A stretch of DNA of 64,000 nucleotides from Hymenobacter sp. BT559. Its GTDB lineage: Bacteria > Bacteroidota > Bacteroidia > Cytophagales > Hymenobacteraceae. The stretch is taken from NCBI RefSeq assembly GCF_017571525.1, contig NZ_JAGETY010000009.1:62001-126000 (forward strand). Reading direction: 5' to 3'. Under the pieces are notes generated by a model. It was not told where the DNA came from and ran no database searches. It saw only the letters and a program-made list of their open reading frames with translations. This document shows positions 20,237-29,169 of this stretch, in pieces; the stretch's first letter is position 1; each line of letters starts with the position of its first letter. The position numbers were made by a program, and so were the translations under genes.

Positions 20237-21388
20237 CTACTGCGCTGCGCCGGACTTCGGCTGGTCAAACACGCCGAGGGTCCAGCGGTCGGCCCAGCGC
20301 AGGCGCGGCTGGTCGCCCTCAAAGCTGAGGGGCAGCCAGATGTAGCCGCCGTCGATGGGGTTGCTGGGCGTCCAGCGGTCGGCCATAAAAATGAAGGCAT
20401 CTTTCTTACCGGCTACGGGCAAAATGTAGGTGCTCTGCGAGTGGTAAGTCGAATCGGCATCGGCGCCGGTAGCGGGGTTGCCGAGCTGTTGCCACGGCCC
20501 CCAGATGAAGCTAGCCACAAACGAGCGGGCCGCGTTGGGTGCCCAGCCGGTGCAGCCCGAGGTAATGAGGTAGTACTTGCCGCCGCGCTTGCACAGGGCG
20601 GGCGCCTCGTTGTGCCCAGCCGGCGCAATGGTGGCCCACTTACCGGTAAAGCCCTGGTAGTCATCCGTCAGCTCGGCCAGGTGCAGGGTCAGGTTTTCCT
20701 CGGAGGAAGCAACGTGGTAGGCCTTGCCATCGTCATCGACGAAGATGGTCATGTCGCGGGCCATCTGGCCCTTGTCGAAGTCGCGCCGCACAAACAGGCC
20801 CTGCGCCACGGCCGTGCGCCACTCGGGCGTCCACCACTTTAGGGCGGCCTCGCCGGGCTGGGGCTGCTTCCAGCCCTCCTGATACCCTAGCGGCCACTGG
20901 CCGGCGCCGGGCCGGTACGAGCGCACGTAGCGGTAGGGCCCGGTGGCCTTACTGCTCACGGCCACGGCAGTGCGGGCGGCGGCGTAGCCCTGGCCCTTCA
21001 GCTCGAGGTGAAACCACATCACGTACTGGCCGGTCTTTTTATTGAACACCACCTTGGGGCGCTCCAGCACGCAGCCCTTCTCAATTTCGGAGCCCGAGCC
21101 GGCGGGCGCCACGGCCAGGGCAATGCCCTCATCCTGCCAGTTGTAGAGGTCTTTAGAGGAGTAGCAGTGCACGCCCACCTGGGCGCTGTTGCCGGCGCGG
21201 CCAGCTATTTTGTGCTCGCCAAACAGGTAGTAGCGGCCGTGGTCGTAGAGCGCCCCGGCGCCGTGGGCGTTGAGGTGGGTGCCGTGGTTGTCGGGCCACA
21301 CGTTGCCGGGCTCGAAGGCCGTGCGCTGCTGCGCCTGTGCGAGGCTAGCCACTGCCAGCAGCACGCCGAGGAGAAGGGGCTTTTTCAT
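20237..21388 (-). CDS. GH43-like family protein (galactanase/arabinofuranosidase group)
   Basis: This 383-residue secreted protein (signal peptide about 1-19) has the GH43 five-bladed propeller pattern: NAHGAGALYDHGRYYLFGEH near the N-terminus, LERPKVVFN, and ARDMTIFVDDDGKAYHVAS. The usual catalytic-base motif (DP...DGxYY) is replaced by an AHGAG context. From memory, this occurs in subfamilies 24 and 34, which include exo-beta-1,3-galactanases and arabinofuranosidases acting on arabinogalactan proteins. The exact subfamily cannot be settled by eye. The start lies 2 nt after the GH35 stop, so the two are co-transcribed. It probably works in the periplasm or at the surface on the galactan backbone or its side chains. 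Confidence 0.82.
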   Translation of the reverse strand: MKKPLLLGVLLAVASLAQAQQRTAFEPGNVWPDNHGTHLNAHGAGALYDHGRYYLFGEHKIAGRAGNSAQVGVHCYSSKDLYNWQDEGIALAVAPAGSGSEIEKGCVLERPKVVFNKKTGQYVMWFHLELKGQGYAAARTAVAVSSKATGPYRYVRSYRPGAGQWPLGYQEGWKQPQPGEAALKWWTPEWRTAVAQGLFVRRDFDKGQMARDMTIFVDDDGKAYHVASSEENLTLHLAELTDDYQGFTGKWATIAPAGHNEAPALCKRGGKYYLITSGCTGWAPNAARSFVASFIWGPWQQLGNPATGADADSTYHSQSTYILPVAGKKDAFIFMADRWTPSNPIDGGYIWLPLSFEGDQPRLRWADRWTLGVFDQPKSGAAQ

Positions 21389-21390
21389 CG

Positions 21391-23241
21391 CTAGTTGCTT
21401 GGTTTGTGGGCTGGCTGCAGCTCGCTCAGGATGGGATGGTCGAGGCCGGCTAGGGTGCGTTGCTGGGGCCTGAGCAGCTCAAGCACCATCACCTCATTCT
21501 GGCCTTTCTTAAGCCACTCGGCCGGCACGTAAAGGGTTTGCTGCGGGCCAATAGCCCAGTAGCGGCCCAGGTTATGGCCATTCACCCACACCACGCCCTT
21601 GCCCCACTGCCGCATATCGAGGTAGGTATCGGCTGGCTGACTTAGCGTGAAGGTGGCGGCCCGCAGCACCGGGCCGCTGGCGGCGCTTGGCGCGGCGGCG
21701 CTAGCCTTGGCCACGGCCGGAGCCTGGTCGAAGGGCAGGCCGTAGTGCTGCCAGCCGGTGAGCTGCTGGCCGCCCAGCGTCACGCTTTTGGTGATGCCTT
21801 TGTTGTTCTGGAGCAGGTACTCACCATAGTTGATGCGGCCCAGGTTTTCGACCAGCAGGTCGAGCTGCACGCGCCCGGCGGGCAGGGCCAGTCGCAGGCT
21901 GTCCTGGCGCAGGCGTCGGTCGAGGGTGCCCACGCGGCGGCCATTGACCAGCACCACGGCGTAGTCGCGCAGGTCGCGCAGCTTCAGGGTTTTCTCGCCG
22001 CCCCCGGCCACGGTAGTGCGGTAGAGCACGAAGCCGTAGGCCTGCTTGAGCTGCTCGAAGGTGCGCGGCTGCTGGCTGGCCACGGGGGCAGGCAGGCGGT
22101 CGAATAGGTTAGCCGCACGCGTCAGCTGCATAGCCGGCAGCGCCATGCTGGGCTTGGCAGCGGGCACGGGCGGCAAGGGCGGCGCGCCAGCCGGCCGATA
22201 TTTAGCAATCACCTCGCGGAAGGCCCGGAACTTGGCCGTGGGGTTGCCGGCTTCGTCGAGCGGGGCGTCGTAGTCGTAGCTGCTGACTTGAGGCTCATAG
22301 TCAGTTTTGGGGCCCTTGTAATTGGCCCCGTTCATAAAGCCCCGCGTGGTGCCGCCGTGAAACATGTACATGTTTATCGACAGCCCGGCCTTGAGCACTG
22401 AGTCGAGCGGGGCGGCGTACTGGGCGGCGGGCACGGTGTGGTGCGGGGCACCCCACCAGTCAAACCACGCCGGGTACCACTCGGCGATGTAATAGGGCCC
22501 CTGGCCGTCGTGGTTGGCTTGCACTATTTTGCGCACCTCGGCCGGCTTGTCGAGGCCGTTGACGGCGGGCAGCAGGCCGGGCAAGTGCCCCTTGGCCACA
22601 TCGGGCGCGGGGTCGCAGGTATAGAGCAGGCCATCGAAGCCGGCTTGCTCGAAGAGTTTTTTATTGAGCGCCAGGTACTGTTTGTCAGCGCCATAGCTGC
22701 CGTATTCATTCTCAACCTGCACCATGAGGATGGGGCCGCCGTGGTTGACTTGCAGCGGGGCGAGCTGCTTGCCCACGGCCTGCAGGTAGCGAGTATAGGC
22801 GGCCACGTACTGGGGCTCCTGGCTGCGCACTTTCAGGCCGGGCACGTTTTGCAGCCAGTAGGGGTAGCCGCCAAACTCCCACTCGGCGCACACGTAGGGG
22901 CTGGGGCGCAAAATCACCCACAAGCCTTCCTCCTGAGCCATCTTCACGAAGGCCGCCACGTCGTTATTCCCCGTGAAATCGTACTGGCCCGGCTGGGGCT
23001 CGTGCACGTTCCAGAACACGTAGGTGCCGATGGTATTCAGCCCCATCGCCTTGGCCATTTTGAGGCGGCTGCGCCACGCCTCACGCGGAATGCGCGGGTA
23101 GTGCAATTCGCCCGATATCAGCTGCACAGGCTTGCCGTCGAGCAAAAACTGGTCGCGGCCCAGGGCAAAGGTGTGCTGGGGTGAGGGAGCCGGGTGGCCG
23201 CCCAATGACAGCGCTAGTAGCAGGGCACTAACTGACCGCAC
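21391..23241 (-). CDS. GH35 beta-galactosidase
   Basis: The 616-residue protein starts at GTG 23241 (no in-frame ATG upstream before a stop) with a signal peptide (RSVSALLLALSLGG). The GH35 barrel is clear: LISGELHYPRIPREAWRSRL, GLNTIGTYVFWNVHEP, acid/base E179 in VENEYGSYG, nucleophile E254 in YIAEWYPAWFDWWG, then C-terminal jelly rolls with a WVNGHNLGRYW segment. It releases terminal beta-galactose, with a retaining mechanism. It forms an operon with the downstream GH43 gene. A TAnnTTTG element at 23357-23350 is a plausible promoter. Together with GH2 it gives the locus two exported beta-galactosidases. Confidence 0.95.
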   Translation of the reverse strand: MRSVSALLLALSLGGHPAPSPQHTFALGRDQFLLDGKPVQLISGELHYPRIPREAWRSRLKMAKAMGLNTIGTYVFWNVHEPQPGQYDFTGNNDVAAFVKMAQEEGLWVILRPSPYVCAEWEFGGYPYWLQNVPGLKVRSQEPQYVAAYTRYLQAVGKQLAPLQVNHGGPILMVQVENEYGSYGADKQYLALNKKLFEQAGFDGLLYTCDPAPDVAKGHLPGLLPAVNGLDKPAEVRKIVQANHDGQGPYYIAEWYPAWFDWWGAPHHTVPAAQYAAPLDSVLKAGLSINMYMFHGGTTRGFMNGANYKGPKTDYEPQVSSYDYDAPLDEAGNPTAKFRAFREVIAKYRPAGAPPLPPVPAAKPSMALPAMQLTRAANLFDRLPAPVASQQPRTFEQLKQAYGFVLYRTTVAGGGEKTLKLRDLRDYAVVLVNGRRVGTLDRRLRQDSLRLALPAGRVQLDLLVENLGRINYGEYLLQNNKGITKSVTLGGQQLTGWQHYGLPFDQAPAVAKASAAAPSAASGPVLRAATFTLSQPADTYLDMRQWGKGVVWVNGHNLGRYWAIGPQQTLYVPAEWLKKGQNEVMVLELLRPQQRTLAGLDHPILSELQPAHKPSN

Positions 23242-23349
23242 GAGAAAAGGAATAGGAGGTGAAAAAGCGGAGCTGAAACCGGCCGGGCTTGGCGCAGACT
23301 AACTGCCTGGCCGATGCCTGACCCGATACGGGAATCCGCAACAGTTTGA

Positions 23350-23357
23350 CAAAGCTA
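23350..23357 (-). promoter_or_regulatory. Candidate -7 element of the GH35-GH43 operon
   Basis: TAGCTTTG on the minus strand fits TAnnTTTG, about 109 nt upstream of the GTG start. No good -33 element is present. It lies in the 283-nt divergent region shared with the hybrid regulator gene, where I recognise nothing else firm. Confidence 0.4.
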
Positions 23358-23524
23358 TCGGGGCCTGCCAGGCGGCGGTAGGGGTGTTTTCGGCAAAAGG
23401 GGGGGGCAGATTGAGCGGCGGCCGGGCTACCCGCCCTAGTCCGCGGGCCGCTTAACTTGCTGCCCGCGGCCGTTGTAGTTTAGGGCAACCAACCCGGCTG
23501 GCCGGGCTGGCCGCGCTCCCACCC

Positions 23525-26500
23525 ATGCCTTCCTTTCTCTCTCATCGGCTTTTATTGAGCTGGCTGCTGGCCTGCCTGACGCTGCTAGCCCAGGCGCAGG
23601 ACGCGGCGCCCAGCGACTTCCGCTTCGAGCACCTTACCGTAGACCAGGGCCTGAGCCACAGCGATGCCATGGCCGTGGCCCAGGACCGCGCCGGCTTTAT
23701 CTGGGTGGGCACTAACCACGGCCTCGACCGCTACGACGGCTACGAGCTGAAGCAGTACTGGCTGCCCATTAATACCAACGGGGTGTCGGGCAACCGCATC
23801 AAGGTGCTGCACGCCGCCCCCGACGGCCGCCTGTGGGTGGGCACCGAGCGCAGCGGCCTAGGGCGCTACGATGCTGCCACCGACCGCCTTGTGCTGCTGG
23901 CCAGCCAGCCGGCCCCAGCCGCAGCTAGGCCCCTGCTGCGGCTGCTCGCCACCCAAAGCGTGGCGGCCCTCACCACCGATGCCCAGGGCCACCTGTGGGT
24001 GGGCACCACCCGGGCCGGCTTGTTTCGGCTCAGCTTTGATGCGCAAGGGGCCCTAGCCGACCTGCGCCAAGTGCGCCTGGCTAGCCAGGCTGGCGGCGCT
24101 AGCCCCAATATAACGAGTCTGGTGCCCGATGCCGAAGGCAACATCTGGGTGGGCACCTACAGCTTCGGCCTGTGCGTGGTGCACCCCGATGGCCTGGTGG
24201 CCGAGTCTACGGCCTTTGTGGCACCGGTGCGGGCGCTGCACCTCGACCGGCGCGGCGACCTCTGGATTGGCAGCGACCAGCAGGTATTCTGGGTGAGCGC
24301 GGCCAACCGCCGCACCGTGCGCGAGCTCACTGCCCACCCGCAGGCTCAGACCTACCCGCAGCTGCAAGCCCTGCGGCTCGACTCGTTTGGTCGGCTGTGG
24401 GTGGGCACTATCTACGGGCTGTATGTGTGGGAAGCGGGGGCCGTGACGGGCACCGCCCCGCCGCTGCGCGCTGCCCCTACCCTGCTGCTGCCCAAAGATG
24501 GCGAGCTGTTTAGCATCAACTCGGAGCGGGTGCACCAGATTTTTGAAGACCGCACCCAGGTGATGTGGCTATGCGCCTCGGCGGGCGGCCTCAATAAAGT
24601 AGACTTGCACCAAAAGCCCTTTGGCCGGCTGCGCCGCCAGCAGAGCGGCCAGGCCACACTGCCTAATAACTACATCAATGCCGTGTATAAGGAGGAGGCC
24701 ACCAACACGCTGTGGCTCGGTACCCGCAACGGCGTATCGGCCTATGACCTTACCCGCCAGGCGTATCGTAACTACCTGAACCAGAAGGAAAACGGAGTGG
24801 CGCGCGGCGTCGACGTGTCGGCTATTTGCCAGACCCACAACGGCGCGCTGTGGTTTGGCACCCGGGGCCGGGGCCTAGTGCGCCTCTCACGCCGGCCCGG
24901 CCACGAGCAGCTCACTACCTACGACCAGCTGCCCGGCGGCCGGAGCCTGCGCAAGGTGAGCATTGAGCGCCTGGCTGAAGACCGCTACGGTACGCTCTGG
25001 GTCGCCACCTTCGACCAGGGACTGCTGCGCCTGAGTCTCGACGGCAAGCTGCTAGGGGCGTATGATATGCAACATACTAACCTGCCTACCAACAATTTCA
25101 CCTTCCTGCTAGTCGATGCGCAGCGCGACGTGCTGTGGGCCAGCACTACCAATGCCGGCCTGCTGAAGCTGCGCGTAACGCCCGACTCGCTGCGCCTGCT
25201 GCACCAGTACCGCTACGAGCCCGGGGCGGCCAATAGCCTGCGCGTGAACTACACCTGGCCCCTGCTGCTCGACCGCCAGCAAAATCTCTGGATTGGCACC
25301 ATCGGCGGGGGGCTGCACCAGCTCAGCACCGATGCCCAGGGCCACGAAACCCTGCGCAGCTACCAGGACTATCTGCCCGAAAGCGACGCCGAAAGCCTGC
25401 TTTCTGACGATGCTGGCAACCTCTGGATTGGCGGCACGGGCCTCTACCGCTTCACGCCCCGCACCCGCCAGTACCTACGCTACGACGTGGCCGACGGCCT
25501 GCAAAGCAATGCGTTTAAGATTGGGGCCGCGGCGCGCGGGGCCGATGGCACGCTCTACTTCGGCGGCATCAATGGCATCAGCTACTTCCAGCCTTCGGCC
25601 ATTCAGCCCAATCCTTATGCGCCGGTGGTGCAGCTCACGGGCCTGCGCATTGCCAACCAGCCGGTGGCGGTGGGCCAGCCCTTCAATGGCCGGGTAGTGC
25701 TGGCTAGCCCCCTCTCGCAGCCCCAAACCGTCACCATCAAGCCTTCAGAGAATGACTTTTCGGTCGAGTTTGTAGGCCTGAACTACGCCAACCCGCAGAA
25801 AAACCGCTACGCCTACCAGCTGGAAGGCTACAACCAAAGCTGGGTGTACCCGGCGCCCGGCCAGCGCACCGCCAGCTTTGCCAACCTGCCGCCCGGCCAC
25901 TACACCCTGCGCGTGAAGGCCAGCAACGGCGAGGGCGTATGGTCGGCGAAGCCCGCCAGCATGACCTTTGAGGTGCTGGCGCCGTGGCACAAGACGGGCT
26001 GGGCTTATTTACTCTACGCCAGCGTGTTGCTAGGGGGTATTATCCTCTACCGGCGCTTTGAGATAACCCAGCAGGAGCTCAAAAACAAGCTGGTGCTCGA
26101 GCAGTTTCAAACCGAGAAAGAGAAGGAGCTGACCGGCCTCAAGCTGGGCTTTTTCACCAACGTGAGCCACGAGCTGCGCACGCCCTTGACCCTGATACTA
26201 GGGCCGATGGAGGACATTATGCGCAGCCCCGGCCCCGTGCCCGACTTGCGCGGCAAGGTGCGGCTCATGCACCAGCAGGCGCGCAAGCTGCTCGACCTGG
26301 TAAACCAGCTGCTCGATTTTCGGAAGGTGGAGAGTGGCCACGTGCCGCTGCGGGCCAGCTTTGGCGACGCCGGGCGCTTCCTTAGCGAGCTCTACGGCAT
26401 GTTTCGACTCAAGGCCCAGGAGCGCGGCGTAGCCTACGTGCTCGACCTGCCCGCCGAGCCGGTGCGCCTCTACTTCGACCGCAGCAAGCTCGAAATTATC

Positions 26501-27781
26501 CTGTCCAACCTGCTGGCCAATGCCTTCAAGTATGTGGGCGACCGGGGCCGGGTCGAGCTAGGGGCCACCGTTATCGGCAATGCCGACGACGAGGCGGTGT
26601 ACCAGGGCGGGCAGCTGACCGGTAATTACTTAAAAATCAGCGTGAGCGATACCGGCGTGGGTATTCAGCCGCACGAGCTGGAGCGCATTTTTGACCCCTA
26701 CTACCAGGCCTCACACACCAACACCCTGCGCATGAGCGGCACCGGCATCGGGCTGGCGCTGGCCCGGCAGTTTGCCCAGCGCCACGGCGGCCAGCTCACG
26801 GTGGTGAGCGCGCCGGGCGTGGGCACCACCTTCGAGCTGCGCCTGCCCTTCGGCCAGCAGCACCTGCAGCCCGAAGATATTCAACCTGAAGAGCTTGGCG
26901 CTGGCGCGGAGGCCAGCTTCCTGCCCGACGACCTGCTGCTGGCCGAGGCCGATGACTCGGCGGCTAGCCCTGCCCCGGCCGGCCCGCCGCGCCTGCTGGT
27001 AGTAGAAGACAACGACGAGGTGCGCGAGTACCTGCGCCAGATTTTTGAGGCCGACTACGAGGTGCTGACCGCCGAAGATGGCCTAGTGGGCTGGGCGGCG
27101 GCCCTGGCCCAACTGCCTGACCTCATTATCTCCGACGTGATGATGCCGCGCTCCGATGGCCTGGAGCTGTGCCAGAAAATCAAGCAGCACCCTAAAACGG
27201 CTCACATTCCGGTGCTGCTGCTCACGGCCCGCACCGCCGAAACCCACGAGCTGGAAGGCCTGGGCATGGGCGCCGACGACTACCTGAGCAAGCCCTTCAA
27301 CCCGGCCCGCCTGCAAGCCAAGGCCGAGGGCCTGCTGCGCAACCGGCGCAAGCTGCATGAGTTTTACCAGCGCCACATCTTGCTGCAGCCCACCGAGATA
27401 GTAGTGGCCGATGCCGACCGCGAGTTTTTGGAGCAGGCTATGGGGGTGGTCGAAAAGCACCTCGGCGACTCCGAGTTCAGCGTGCAGGTGCTGGTGCGCG
27501 AAATGGCCATGAGCCAGTCGGTTTTCTACCGCCGCATCAAGAGCATCACGGGCCAAACGGCGGTCGAGTTTATCCGCGATGTGCGCCTCAAGCGTGCGGC
27601 CCAGCTCTTGGCTCAAACCACCTTGCGCGTGTCGGAAGTAGCCTTCGAAGTGGGCATCGAGGACGCCAAGTATTTCCGCAAGGCGTTTCAGAAAATCTAC
27701 AACCTCACGCCTTCCGACTATGCCCGGCAGCATCGGGCCAGCCTGGCGGCCACCAGCGAAGCGCGGGCACTTGATGCCTAG
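23525..27781 (+). CDS. Hybrid two-component system regulator (sensor kinase + REC + AraC HTH)
   Basis: This 1418-residue protein is a complete HTCS. It has a signal peptide (1-24), a periplasmic Reg_prop double propeller (about 35-730, repeats such as DRAGFIWVGTNHGLDRYDGY), a Y_Y_Y domain (about 745-815), one membrane helix (about 820-842), a HisKA domain with H882 in FTNVSHELRTPL, a HATPase domain (about 975-1110), a receiver (about 1157-1275, acidic pocket E1161/D1162, phospho-acceptor D1204 in IISDVMMP) and an AraC-type HTH (about 1315-1405). Such proteins bind oligosaccharide breakdown products in the periplasm and activate the nearby locus. Its position at the divergence of both enzyme arms supports this. 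All catalytic residues appear intact. Confidence 0.96.
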   Translation: MPSFLSHRLLLSWLLACLTLLAQAQDAAPSDFRFEHLTVDQGLSHSDAMAVAQDRAGFIWVGTNHGLDRYDGYELKQYWLPINTNGVSGNRIKVLHAAPDGRLWVGTERSGLGRYDAATDRLVLLASQPAPAAARPLLRLLATQSVAALTTDAQGHLWVGTTRAGLFRLSFDAQGALADLRQVRLASQAGGASPNITSLVPDAEGNIWVGTYSFGLCVVHPDGLVAESTAFVAPVRALHLDRRGDLWIGSDQQVFWVSAANRRTVRELTAHPQAQTYPQLQALRLDSFGRLWVGTIYGLYVWEAGAVTGTAPPLRAAPTLLLPKDGELFSINSERVHQIFEDRTQVMWLCASAGGLNKVDLHQKPFGRLRRQQSGQATLPNNYINAVYKEEATNTLWLGTRNGVSAYDLTRQAYRNYLNQKENGVARGVDVSAICQTHNGALWFGTRGRGLVRLSRRPGHEQLTTYDQLPGGRSLRKVSIERLAEDRYGTLWVATFDQGLLRLSLDGKLLGAYDMQHTNLPTNNFTFLLVDAQRDVLWASTTNAGLLKLRVTPDSLRLLHQYRYEPGAANSLRVNYTWPLLLDRQQNLWIGTIGGGLHQLSTDAQGHETLRSYQDYLPESDAESLLSDDAGNLWIGGTGLYRFTPRTRQYLRYDVADGLQSNAFKIGAAARGADGTLYFGGINGISYFQPSAIQPNPYAPVVQLTGLRIANQPVAVGQPFNGRVVLASPLSQPQTVTIKPSENDFSVEFVGLNYANPQKNRYAYQLEGYNQSWVYPAPGQRTASFANLPPGHYTLRVKASNGEGVWSAKPASMTFEVLAPWHKTGWAYLLYASVLLGGIILYRRFEITQQELKNKLVLEQFQTEKEKELTGLKLGFFTNVSHELRTPLTLILGPMEDIMRSPGPVPDLRGKVRLMHQQARKLLDLVNQLLDFRKVESGHVPLRASFGDAGRFLSELYGMFRLKAQERGVAYVLDLPAEPVRLYFDRSKLEIILSNLLANAFKYVGDRGRVELGATVIGNADDEAVYQGGQLTGNYLKISVSDTGVGIQPHELERIFDPYYQASHTNTLRMSGTGIGLALARQFAQRHGGQLTVVSAPGVGTTFELRLPFGQQHLQPEDIQPEELGAGAEASFLPDDLLLAEADDSAASPAPAGPPRLLVVEDNDEVREYLRQIFEADYEVLTAEDGLVGWAAALAQLPDLIISDVMMPRSDGLELCQKIKQHPKTAHIPVLLLTARTAETHELEGLGMGADDYLSKPFNPARLQAKAEGLLRNRRKLHEFYQRHILLQPTEIVVADADREFLEQAMGVVEKHLGDSEFSVQVLVREMAMSQSVFYRRIKSITGQTAVEFIRDVRLKRAAQLLAQTTLRVSEVAFEVGIEDAKYFRKAFQKIYNLTPSDYARQHRASLAATSEARALDA

Positions 27782-28038
27782 CTGCGGAGGCTGTTGACAA
27801 GCCGTTAATAAGAACGTCAGGTTGTGTGCAGCCCGACGCATTTATTCCATGCAACCTTCTTTTAGTCAACCACTTTCGCCAGGCCTCCACTGCACCAGGG
27901 TACCTACCTGGTGAAAACCGCCCCGCTATTGCGCGGAAATACCCCCGGCCCAAACAGGCTTGGGCTGCTACTATTGCGGTCGTAATCTACAGGCCTGCCC
28001 GCCGGGCATTGGTCTTTATTTCCCACCCCTTCTCTGGT

Positions 28039-29163
28039 ATGCTCCGCTCTCTCCGGACTACGTGGCTGCTCGGCGGCCTGCTGCTAGCGGCCGGCTTTGG
28101 CCCCACCGCACGCGCCCAATCGGCTTCGGCCGATGCCGCTTATTTCAAGCCCAAATTCATCAAGGCCCAGCTGCTCAAAACCACGCGCTGGCAGCTAGCC
28201 CACCCCCGGCACAAAGTCACGGACTGGACCAACGGCGCCTTCTACTCGGGCGTGTTTGCCGCGTACCAAACCACCAAGTCGAAGCTCATCTTGGACTCGC
28301 TCATGGCGATGGGCAACCGCACGCAGTGGCAGCCCGACAAGCGCTACGACCATGCCGACGACATTGTCATCTGCCAGACCTACCTCAACCTCTACCGGCT
28401 CAAAAAGGACCGCCGCATGATAGAGCCGACCCTGGCCGTGGTGGAAAAGCTGCGCACGGTGCCCGGCCCCGAGGTGGCGGCCCACGGCATTACGTGGTGG
28501 TGGTGCGACGCCCTGTTTATGGGTCCGCCCGTGCTCGTGAAGCTGGGCATGATTGAAAAGCAGCCGCAGCTGCTGACCTTCAGCGACACGCTGTATCAGC
28601 AAACGTATAAGCGCCTCTTCAACCACCAGCAGCACCTGTTTTCGCGCGATGCTTCGTACCTCCTGAATGCCCAGGGCGAGGGCAAAAAGGAAAGCAATGG
28701 CCAGCCTATTTTTTGGAGCCGGGGCAATGGCTGGGTGATGGGCGGCCTGGTGCAGATACTGCAAGAGTTGCCGGCTAGCCACCCCACGCGGCCTTTTTAC
28801 GTCAATCTGTACAAGGAAATGAGCGCCCGGCTCATCGAGCTGCAGCAGCCCGACGGGCTGTGGCGCAGCAGCCTGCTCGACCCCGCCGCCTACCCCGGCG
28901 GCGAGGCCTCGGGCTCGGGCTTCGACTGCTACGCCATGGCCTGGGGCATCAACCAGGGCATTTTGGATAAAGTCACTTACCTGCCGGTGGTGCAGCGGGC
29001 CTGGGTGGCGCTGAATAAGTGCGTGTCGGACGAAGGCCGCGTGGGCTGGGTGCAGCCCATCGGGGCCGACCCGCGCCGTGACTTTTCGGCCGACAGCTGG
29101 GAGGTGTACGGCACCGGCGCCTACCTGCTGGCCGGCTCCGAGGTCATCAAGCTCAAGCCCTAA
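28039..29163 (+). CDS. GH105 unsaturated glucuronyl/rhamnogalacturonyl hydrolase
   Basis: The 374-residue product starts at ATG 28039, where a signal peptide begins (MLRSLRTTWLLGGLLLAAGF); the frame is open upstream but not coding-like. It belongs to the GH88/GH105 (alpha/alpha)6-barrel group, with DWTNGAFYSGVFAAY, the conserved WWWCDALFMGPPVL (D157 is the likely general acid) and FWSRGNGWVMGGL. These enzymes hydrate the double bond of 4,5-unsaturated uronates left by polysaccharide lyases and so release them. This implies a lyase upstream in the pathway, for which the propeller part of the 1159-3309 protein is the only candidate here. It is the first gene of the uronate operon, 6 nt before the DUF2264 gene. 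Confidence 0.92.
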   Translation: MLRSLRTTWLLGGLLLAAGFGPTARAQSASADAAYFKPKFIKAQLLKTTRWQLAHPRHKVTDWTNGAFYSGVFAAYQTTKSKLILDSLMAMGNRTQWQPDKRYDHADDIVICQTYLNLYRLKKDRRMIEPTLAVVEKLRTVPGPEVAAHGITWWWCDALFMGPPVLVKLGMIEKQPQLLTFSDTLYQQTYKRLFNHQQHLFSRDASYLLNAQGEGKKESNGQPIFWSRGNGWVMGGLVQILQELPASHPTRPFYVNLYKEMSARLIELQQPDGLWRSSLLDPAAYPGGEASGSGFDCYAMAWGINQGILDKVTYLPVVQRAWVALNKCVSDEGRVGWVQPIGADPRRDFSADSWEVYGTGAYLLAGSEVIKLKP

Positions 29164-29169
29164 GCGCGC

